A DNA stretch of 64,000 bases from Pseudisothecium myosuroides (Eukaryota; Streptophyta; Bryopsida; Hypnales; Lembophyllaceae), in contig OX637287.1 in assembly GCA_951799445.1 (NCBI GenBank), positions 54,589,724 to 54,653,723 on the forward strand. The letters run 5' to 3'. Numbering within the stretch: the first letter of the stretch is position 1; every line of letters begins with the position of its first letter. Position numbers and translations under genes: made by a program. The notes beneath the pieces were generated by a model. It was not told the origin of the DNA. It ran no database searches and was given only the letters and a program-made list of their open reading frames with translations. This document shows, piece by piece, positions 55,058 to 64,000 of the stretch.

Positions 55058-56235
55058 GGCACTCCTAACCTCAAAAACATGCACTAGGAAACCCAAACCC
55101 ACCAGAAGAAAAGCTCCCAAATCGAAAAACCGAAAAGACCGTGTCAGGAAAGAAAATCGTGATTGCCCGAATCCGACCCTCGAATAATCAAAAGGCTCGT
55201 CAAGAGAAGAACGGCAGCAAAACTGCACCAAAGCGTTCAATCTCCTACACGGTCACGATCCACGGATAGCAAGACAAGAAGCGAGGGATTTCAAACAGCC
55301 CTTCACCATGCGCATCATCACGACTCCAAACCCAAAGAAATGAAAGCGCGCAAACAATTCACGGCTTCCTCGATTCGCCCAACAATGCCGCTGCCTGCCT
55401 GCCGGCCGGCCTCCCTGCCTGCTCAATCAATCATTCCGACGACGTACTGAGACCTCCTGGGACGCTTCGAGCTCGGGCCTCACCGCTGCCTCCCTCTCTT
55501 CATCCCGAATGGGATCGTACAGCGGATGTCCACAGCATCGGTGCAGTATAACTTAGTACATCGATGGACAGCGCCAGACACGGGCGCGAGAGCAGAGTCG
55601 GGCCCGGATGCCCCCAGGAACGCCCATGTGCGAGGCCCTACTTCGGGTGCTGGCGCCTGGCGGCGAGACGAGAGTGCAGGCCTGCAGGGACTGAGGACGA
55701 AGCAGCCTGACGATAAAGAGCTCCTGTCTGAGTCACAGAGTGGGGCTCTTCCAGTGGGCTTTCCCTTCCACGGCAATTTCAATACAAAATACCGCAGGAA
55801 GCAAATCATACAGTTCCGGGTGTGCTGCCGTCCGGCACTTGCTGAAGGGCTCCTGGTAACGTGGGCGACTTCTACTGGTCTCCTAAGAAATAGGCGGTAA
55901 ATGTAAAACGTTGGGTTAGTACCATTCGGAAATTGGCGTGCCCACAGAATCTTGACTCAACTTCATTCATCCAGTCTCATGGATGATAAATTCGTTCTAC
56001 GGAGAGGTTTATCCATGTACAAGTACAGTATGTCTATGACCAGGTTCAGTGTATTCCGAATGCTCAAGTTCCTACATCGGAAATCCAATCCAATTATCCA
56101 ATACTCAAAACAGACACTGGCTGGTTTAATCCTACTGGGGAGGCCGCGAAATTAGTGATGCAACATAAGAAAAAATGGAAACCAATAGGACTTCAACCTG
56201 CAATTCAAAAATTGGGAAATTAGTGGCACATGCAC
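55058..56235 (-). promoter_or_regulatory. Upstream region of the translocator gene
   Basis: GC-rich to about 55900. The stretch 55058-55440 is the likely 5' leader and promoter. The opposite-strand frames 55163-55450 and 55526-55900 and the minus-strand frame 55480-55809 have no recognisable product. Sequence becomes AT-rich after 56000. Confidence 0.35.
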
Positions 56236-56237
56236 TA

Positions 56238-56373
56238 ACACTACAATATCCAAAAAAATTTGTTGTTTTTGACACGTTCTTCTTGACACTAATGTGTCAG
56301 AAATTGAGATGTCATGAAATTTACAACATTTTGACATTGAAGTGTAAATAGAAGTGTCAAAATTTTCTAGTGT
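56238..56373. mobile_element. Possible short MITE with ACACTA ends
   Basis: The left ACACTACAATATCC and the right-end complement ACACTAGAAAATTTTGACAC are flanked by TA on both sides, and GACACG/GTGTC blocks recur inside. The inverted repeats are short, so the call is tentative. Confidence 0.35.
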
Positions 56374-57617
56374 TAGGAAGACTTTTGGAAAGCGTCAGTC
56401 CAAAAAATTAGTGAAGAAATTGTTCTTTACTATGAAAATGTGTAACTAATTCTACGGAGGGCCAAAATCTACAAAACGACTTGGGTTTGATTTCACTTCT
56501 TCTTGCCCTTCAAGGTAAATTGTATTAGTAAAAAATGTTTTGAGCAGTCCTACATCTTGAAAATGCAAGATCATTGTTGTAAAATAAATGCTATATAGAC
56601 ATTGCATTTCTTATAAGTTAAAAAACTAAATATTTTGCATGTGTAGTAATATATTATAAATTCCCTCCACCAACCATTAGTAAGGGGTTTGAACTTCATG
56701 ACTTGTTGGCATTAGTTTGCGCAGTCCAAGTAGGGTAGTTAGTTCCAAGAATTGATCAAAAGTAACTGAGCTTAATGCCAAAAGGTCCCCTAAGTATGAA
56801 CTCCAATCTCAAAGGACCCTACAGGTATTAATTTTAGGTACTTGGTGCTGAAATACCTCTACTATTCTATACAAATTAATTCAATTAGTAAGAAAATTTA
56901 AATAGTGTGAGCCCCTATACATTTGGATGAATGTTAGATGCATGTGATCTAATTGTTGTGAAGGTTTGGATGCATCTCAAACAAATTTTGAATGAATTCA
57001 AATGAAGGAGGACGAAATAGAATTAAAATCACACTATTTGAGATAGTATAAAAATAATGCAAACCAAATTATTTTGATTTTACCTAAAATTTTGTTAACT
57101 ACTAAGGATTTTCCTCTTTGATGACTTCCACTAGGTACAATATCAATAACACTAAAAAACAGAGGATAAGGTACTACACAACGTCAATTTTGTCCCTACT
57201 TCCATTACCTCATGGAGAATAAAATTTATTGAATTTTTAAATTAATTAGTGTACGTGACACTAAATATCATTACCGTACGGTGGGGTCAGATTCGTAAGA
57301 CCCCATACGAAATCATTTCTTTTTGCATAGATTTCTCTTTCGATAACCTGAATTAGAATTTTCAAAGTTTCGTTGGGGAAGACTTTGAATTTTTCGCTGA
57401 ACTTTAGCCTCCAGGGTTGGAAGGCTCACCTGGCCAGGTTGGGACTGTGTCTCGCCATGCAGCTGAAGCCAAAAGTTGTGACTAAGTTACTAAGTTAAGC
57501 TTCAGTGCTTTTCGCTTACCTCACTTTTTAACCTCAGGCTCTGTCTTCATCCACTACAGTGCATTTTGCTTACCTCAGGCTAATGCAGGAGTCAGGTGAG
57601 ATAGAGGCTCACCTGCG
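56374..57617. other. Spacer, no gene seen
   Basis: AT-rich to about 57400, then a patch with repeated GCTTACCTCA and AGGCTCACCTG words. No coding frame is supported. Confidence 0.5.
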
Positions 57618-57837
57618 CTGAGGTGAACTGACCCTCAGGAAAAACATCAAATTATTTTATTTCCCACGCATGATAAACTTGCAAATTTTGAATTCATATT
57701 TGCAATCAAAGGTCCCAAAACTAGCTAGGAGGGGTATATTAGGTAAAGTAATCAAGCACAAAATAGGGGGGCTTCTTTTTACATGCACCCTTAGAATGAC
57801 TTTCAGGAGGAAAAGTGAGGGGATGAGTTCACTCCGG
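57618..57837 (+). mobile_element. Family D element with AGGTGAACTGACC ends
   Basis: The left end GAGGTGAACTGACCCTCAGG is mirrored loosely by GGGGATGAGTTCACTCC. The core reads AAATTTTGAATTCATATTTG then CAATCAAAGGTCCCAAAACT, AGCTAGGAGGGG and CACAAAATAGGGGGGC. It uses the second end type. Confidence 0.75.
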
Positions 57838-58577
57838 ACGGAAAAAAGACTAAGCTTACGAAGTTTACATATTCCATGATTTTTTTATACTTAAAAGGAA
57901 TCACTTTGGTATAAATATTATTTTTCATTTTTCATTAGTTTTTTTTAAGATTCAAATTATTTTCATTAACATTTTCCAAATTTCAAATATGCCACATTAT
58001 AATTTCTGAAAATTTCATTACATGCCAGATATAATTATATTTTGAATTAATTTTTAACGAATCTGACCCGAGCGTAGGGTATTAGTGAATTCCCATCCAT
58101 CCTCACAAATTAGAAAGTCTAGAGGATCAATCCACAAGATCATCCAATTGCATGGATGATAGATTTGGAATTATGCTAATTTTTATCCTTGTCTGTGACC
58201 AACTTCAATGTATGCAACATGCTCTATTCTGATTATGAGCATAATACAATAGTCACTTCACTGATTTACATTACATTATTAACCAATGGTGGGGACCTTT
58301 TTACTCTCCTAGAAAGCAGGAGTCTCCAAGGTTGCAACTTCCTAGCCATCCAATGACTCTTTCCATATTAAACTAAAATTCACTCCTAGAGATCTAAAGA
58401 AGGATTATCTCAATCTCCAAGGGGGAATGGTTTAGGTCAGTTAAGAATGTTATCCTATTGGTGAAGGCATAAAATTATCACTCCTACAAATTTTATTTTT
58501 GAAAATTAGTACATTGTAATAATATTTGAGCTTGTAATTTTAAATAGTGTAATTCTAATCAATTAGTGGAACATGCA
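57838..58577. other. Spacer, no gene seen
   Basis: AT-rich without supported frames or repeat boundaries. Confidence 0.5.
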
Positions 58578-59060
58578 TTAACCCCTAAAGTTTCAAGTGT
58601 CTCTTTCAGGGACACTTGAAGGTTCTGATAGGTTCATGTGGTCTCAATTTTTGGCATAATTTTTTGAACCTTTCTTTTTAGATAGGAAAACATATTAGTC
58701 TTTAAGAATATAATTTTTATTTCAATCAACGCCTTAAAGCAAAAATTATGCAAACCAAATTGAAAATAGTTGAACTTGGACATACAAAAAAAACTTGAAA
58801 AAAAGTGATTTATTTTATTTCTTATAGATTATATTTTTATTTATATGAGAAATTTTGATTCATTCATTTCTATTAGTGATGTGAAAGTTATGGAGCATTT
58901 TATTTTGCAAGCAATCACAACATTGTCTTGTAAAATTAACATATTGGATTTGTTTCAAACTCGATTTTGACAATTTTTCCAAAAACAAATTCACAAGTTT
59001 TAATTTGTTAGCTAAAATAATAATAAAATTGGAATTGGTGTGATTCAATTCCATCTTAAA
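58578..59060 (+). mobile_element. TTAA-family element, right-truncated
   Basis: TTAA (58578-58581) and CCCCTAAAGTTTCAAGTGTC start the copy. A subterminal hairpin AAGTGTC...GACACTT follows, then TCTCAATTTTTGGCATAATT as in 5137 and 36200. Homology fades near 59060 (AATTCCATCTTAAACTACG), so the right half is missing. Confidence 0.65.
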
Positions 59061-61672
59061 CTACGAAGAATTTACTTTCTATCAAGTACCCATCTATAGA
59101 AACAACCCACTTGTCTCAAACAAAAAAAACAAAAAAATGACTTTCTTTTGACAAGACATCAATTTTCTAAAAATCACAGAGGCCCTTTCCAATGTTCAAA
59201 TCATTTGTGTAGCAACAACAACTAGAGGCAAAATGTTGGACAAAAGCTATGAGACTAGCTTACAAAACCCTCATATTAATGATTGACAATTCTTTGTGAA
59301 ACTCAATTATGATAGTTTGTAAAAAACATTATATTCTTGCACAAATAGTGGTTGTTCTATCATATGAAATCTCTTTGGAAAACCCCTTTTTACAAAAACA
59401 TTTGATGCTCAACAAAGTCAATATCACAACCAACTCCACCAAGAGATTTGAGTGATAAACAACATTTTTACAAGTGAATACAAATTTCAAGTATACATCA
59501 AATTGTAAGCATAACGAGTTACAACAACAATTGTTATTGTGGCCAATAACAAATCAATTCTCTACTTGCAGTGTTGTGTTTTACAATTCTCTTATGTATT
59601 CCAACATTCAATGGAATTACAATGTCTTCATTTTCACAATATTCCACCTAAGTTTCACTTTTTAGTCATCTACTATTACATTTTCCTAAAACCCGAAAGT
59701 GAATCCTATGTATATTATTTTATTTCTAATATTTTCAAATATGACTATTTTTTCACCCTCTATATTTATTTGTATCACCTAGTATGTCTCCAGTTCAACC
59801 TCTTTCAATACAAATATGTTTTCTATAATTTTTGTTGTGGACAAATAATAAAAGGCAAGAATTTCATACAATTTTAAAAATGGCATGATTGACCTTTGTT
59901 GCCCTTATAGCTTGCTTTCTATCACCAATAATTCAAAGCAAGGCTTAAAAGATAGTGGAAGTGACAAGATGTTTAGCATCAAACGAGGTCGTTAATTTTT
60001 TAGTTTGATAGGTAGAAGCTTCACATGACTCATTGCCTAATCATGCAAAATCACATACCGGTAATTGCAACACTTGAGTTCAAAAGATTGGTCATGGTAT
60101 TATGAGAAGTTTAATTGAACACATGCCGACAAAAATATGTGACCTTCTTGAACAGTTATAGCTTGTGATCAGATGCCTTGATAAGCACTCAGTAGAATGT
60201 GTATTAGTCATGACTCTCATTTGTTCAATTTGCAACTTATCATGGAATATATTATGAAGATCTTTATAAAGAAAGAACCCTCCCGAACATTTGGATTGCA
60301 ATTACATTGTGACATTTGAGATTTTGTACTTGTATCTTATATATGTTTTGTGTGTCTATGGGTATCAAATTGAACCACATACATTAAAAAAAATCTAGAC
60401 TTATAAAAGGCCGTTTGACTTTCAGCCACGGTGCAAATATAGGGAAAGAAAAATTTAATAATTTTTTTTTGAAAAAAAATAGTGATCATGTGAGCTCCAA
60501 ATTTTTATTTTTATTTAATTTTAATATTTTTTTACTGTTAATATTGCATTGTTGCATGTAATCAAATGGCCTTCTACAAGCCTAAATTTTTTTGTAATGG
60601 TGCAGAGTGTCCAAAATGCACAATCTTAATCAAATTTTGTAATAACTATAGTACAACTCCCAATTCAAAATGTAGCTCTTTATACCATAGTCAATTGAGA
60701 AATTGACTCAATTTGGACTTTTTGAATGTAATTGTCAAGAAGAAAAAGAGTCCAACCATAAAAGCCTGTTGTTTATGTGACTTGCGTGGCCTAGGCTTCG
60801 GCATAGGTAAGGTCATAGAGCAAAGGATTTGAATTCCTCTTCTCCCAACCTTTAGGGTTTTTATTTTGCTATTGTCGTGCTTCTCAACTATTGAGCTTTC
60901 ACAAAAGTCCAACTACAAAGCTATCCCACAATTACCCATGGAAGATCACAAAATTGAAAATTGGCCTTAAAAATAAGATAACTTATAGAAAATGTATCTA
61001 AACCTTAAATTTTACAAAATTTATATGCTAATATCCACAACAAAAATTCCAACTTTAAAATAAAAATTCTTGTAAAAAAAGTACAAGTTTAGTCACAATA
61101 ATCTACTAAATTTCTCCAAATCACAATGTGTGTTGAAAACTGTATAGGCTAATACCATTGTCACCAAAATATTTAAAGAAAGAGTTCAAGTTGAATGGCA
61201 AAGATGATAGGAGGCCAAATTTTAATTCACAAAGCCACACAATGTGATATTGAAGCTTTGCTTTATGTTTATATCCCGGTTTATATGAAGAGCAAACTAC
61301 ATTGTCTCACTAAAACGGTACGAGTAATACTGAGACAATCTTTGAAAGGTGGCCACCACAATCAACAATTAGAGCGGACAATTGCCAAATTCTAATTATG
61401 TTTTTGTTAGTATAGCTTAACTTTTCATTATGTTCTTGAATTTTAAGACAAAGGATCCTTTGAGTCCTATGAAGCAAGGATCCTTTTATTGTAAAAATCT
61501 TTGAATCTAAAACTTGCCCATGAATTGAGGGTTAATGTAACATAAATTATTTTTGCTACAATGTCAGAGTAGAAGGATTCAACCTCCCTATTTCAGAATG
61601 TTTGAGCATCTATAAATAGTTTTGCACCCATACCAAGGTTGTCTTATCAAACATGTTTTGGTCCATGTCTAT
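59061..61672. other. AT-rich spacer, no gene seen
   Basis: Open frames here (for example 59539-59877) are Phe/Tyr/Ile-rich products of AT-rich DNA and have no motifs. No repeat boundary was recognised in 2.6 kb. Confidence 0.5.
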
Positions 61673-62603
61673 TTAACCCCTAAAGGACCAAGGCCTTTTT
61701 TTTGCCAAAAACACTCAAAACTGCCATATCTATAGCAAAGAGTAAAAAAATTGAAATTTTTTTTTCACATCTAACCGTAAGATCTTACACCTAACTAGTA
61801 TGAGAGTGTGTGGAAAAAATTTCAGAATTTTTGACCACACAGATTGCAAGATATCTGCGTTTAAAGTGAAAAAACAAGTTTTTCAGCACATTGTGGGGCT
61901 AGATATTTTGACTTTGAACATTTTTAACTTAAAATTTTTGCACTACAGAGTTTTGAGCTTTAAATCTTCGTAGTAGAGAATTGAGTTGAGAGTCTAGGAA
62001 AAAAAAAAAACTCAAAAAACTCAATTATCATTCTTAAAAAAATTGTTAAAGTAGAAGTAGGTATGAGATAGAAGGAAAATCTAAAATATTCATATATTTT
62101 AGATAGAATGAAAATGCACTAATCCCAATGGTGAGATTTTTCTAGCAAGTAAACTAAACCATGCAAAAGAAAAAAGATTGAAAATTTTGAAAAATTGCAT
62201 TCAGAAATGAATCCTACAAATTTTTTTTCAAGAAGATGCTCTAACTACCCGAAAAACAAGAATGTCCATAACTTTCTCATAACATATCCAAACGAAATGA
62301 ATCAAAGCTTTCCAGATAGACAAAAATATAATCTATGAGAAAAAAATATTAAAAAAAAAATTCAAATTTATGTCCATTTTTTTTGCTGCCCCGGCTGCCA
62401 GCTGTCCCCTATTTTGAGCTTATTTGGTCATAACTTTTTTCCCCGGGCACCGATTGTGAAAAAAAAATTATATTTCTACAAAGCTTATTAGTTTTTCTAT
62501 CTCCAAAAAAAGTTTCAAAAAATCACCACAAAATTTCAGCCCGTAGGTACCTGCCCGAAAATGCATTTGTCCCCCGAACAGACAATGGTCCTTTAGGGGT
62601 TAA
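61673..62603 (-). mobile_element. TTAA-family element, full length, reverse
   Basis: TTAA at 61673-61676 and 62600-62603. The termini CCCCTAAAGGACC and GGTCCTTTAGGGG pair perfectly over 13 bp. It is the reverse complement of 38742-39688 almost throughout, including GGTACCTGCCCGAAAATGCA next to the right end. 931 bp, no transposase frame. Confidence 0.9.
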
Positions 62604-63449
62604 TAGAACATATGTTGAAGGGTGTCGTGTTGAACATGTGTCTAGTATATAGATGTACTTGTTGAATATGTCTAGTATATTAGATTGGTGGGAAGGGTGG
62701 TTTACTAGATATCTTGGACATCATGTTAGACGTTGTGTCGCGATATTTGACAAGACAAACTTGACCCATGTCCTTAACAAGTTTGACTTTTGCCAAATAT
62801 GAATGATAAATTTTCAAAGTCATTCACAATATTCTCATGGCACTGACTCAATCCTAGCATGCCAAACAATAGTCCTTTAGTTTCAAGTTTATACAACTTT
62901 ATCCTATATTTCACTTGGTGATTGGTCAATTGACTATTTATGGGACACATTTGGTGAGTAAAAGTGGGAGACAACAATATAGAGGGCTCTAAAAAATAGA
63001 TGTAAACTTATAGTGCATCAAATTTGGTGAGCATGATTACAGATGCTCTTACATTAGACCATCCTCAATCCAATTGGTATATTGGCCAGGATCCAAATGT
63101 ATTTTTAACTTTTGACTTATATAATTAGGAATTTGAAGTTAATATCATTGGAAGTGCATCCCAAAGTACTTTGAATACACATAAGAAAATTTAACTATAG
63201 ACATTTAACAAATGCTTAAAAAACGAGCTAACAATTAGAATTTATAAAGGCTTCAACAAATTACACTTAATCCCTAAATTAAGGACCAAACAACATTTTT
63301 TGACAATATAGAAATTTTGGATAGCTTACCAAGACTAAGAACAAAGTTTTTTTCTTCTTCCCCCCCACAACATGTGATTAAGAAGTAGCTTTCAAGCGCA
63401 ACAATTTTTGTAATTATTGACTACATGGTTAAAAAGTTATTGCATGATA
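62604..63449. other. Spacer, no gene seen
   Basis: AT-rich. A TCTAGTATAT repeat occurs near 62640-62680. No coding frame is supported. Confidence 0.5.
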
Positions 63450-64000
63450 TGTAGTTTTTTTTCAACCTGGGTAGCTTAGGCAGCAAAGAAAAATCACTTT
63501 TTCAAGAAATAAAAATTTGAAATTGGTTTCTAGATTTATATATACGTGAAAAGTTTTAAATCATTCTATTTTGATTAATGAGATGAAAATGATGAGGAGC
63601 CTTTTTGTTTGCAATTATAGAATCTCTACTCTAAAATAAACTTTGAAGTCCAGTATTTAATTGAATCATAATTTCAATATTTTAAAAAATAAAATAAAAT
63701 CATAGGATGTAGATTGTTTATTACAACACTGCAACCACTGATTGGGATTGGCATTTTTCAATTCCATAATTAATTTCTTAACTATTTAATATTTTAAATC
63801 GTTCTCTACTTCTTTCTACTTATTATTTTTTTCAAGCATGAATATGAATTTAAAAAAAAAAAAATTTTGTATGAACTTCACAACTTATTTTATGAACATT
63901 TAAAGGAGAATTGCAAGTTTTAGGATCTATACATTTTTGGGTAAAATGTTTGAAAGATGAAATCTAACCATTTGGGAAGAGTTGAAAATACTTCTTTTTC
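63450..64000 (+). mobile_element. TTAA-family element, partial, runs off the window
   Basis: It matches the interior of 6101-7018 (GATTTATATATACGTGAAAA, TAGGATGTAGATTGTTTATT, then GGGATTGGCATTTTTCAATT). The left terminus is not recognisable here, and the right end lies beyond 64000. Confidence 0.6.

Overview
The window looks like nuclear DNA from a land plant. It carries a plant-type allantoate amidohydrolase with an ER signal peptide, a plastid sugar-phosphate translocator with a transit-peptide-like N-terminus, GT-AG introns, and Stowaway-, Emigrant- and PIF/Harbinger-like miniature transposons. Gene islands are clearly GC-richer than the AT-rich spacers. The species cannot be fixed from the sequence; a non-seed plant is possible but unproven.

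Genes are few, and I could support five. (1) Allantoate amidohydrolase, + strand, 12 exons, 22575-25844. (2) A myeloid-leukemia-factor-like protein, + strand, 7 exons, 32639-35699. (3) A small secreted acidic protein, + strand, one exon, 40573-41112. (4) A divergent protein-kinase-like protein, + strand, one exon, 46776-47615. (5) A plastid glucose-6-phosphate/phosphate translocator, - strand, intronless, 53855-55057. They do not form a pathway. Allantoate amidohydrolase belongs to ureide/purine nitrogen recycling and the translocator to plastid carbon import; the other roles are unknown. A decayed LINE lies on the - strand around 27700-29120.

The rest is repeat-rich spacer, and its most distinctive content is a set of related non-coding elements. 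At least nine copies, most of 0.9-0.95 kb, have inverted ends reading CCCCTAAAGGACC set directly against TTAA on both sides. Smaller or diverged relatives end in CCCCTCACCGCCCAAGG or CCCTTAAACGCCGAAG. One of the small ones sits inside a large one, at a position where sister copies read TTAA. This points to TTAA-targeting, piggyBac-like non-autonomous transposons.

A second family of about 250 bp occurs eight times, with one shared core but at least three different pairs of terminal inverted repeats. A 1.42-kb element with PIF/Harbinger-type ends and TTA flanks carries four hairpins at an exact 92-bp spacing. Several Tc1/mariner-type MITEs with TA flanks, a degenerate ~170-bp tandem array (2570-3480) and smaller tandem repeats complete the picture.

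Layout: 1-5100 AT-rich spacer with one tandem array; 5137-8043 three TTAA elements in a row; 8750-21300 mixed repeats and MITEs; 21700-25900 allantoate amidohydrolase island; 26000-31400 repeats and LINE; 31400-35700 MLF island; 36200-39690 TTAA elements; 39940-41440 secreted-protein island; 42747-44165 Harbinger-like element; 46700-47620 kinase-like gene; 48027-52576 TTAA elements; 53855-55440 translocator island; 56000-64000 repeats.
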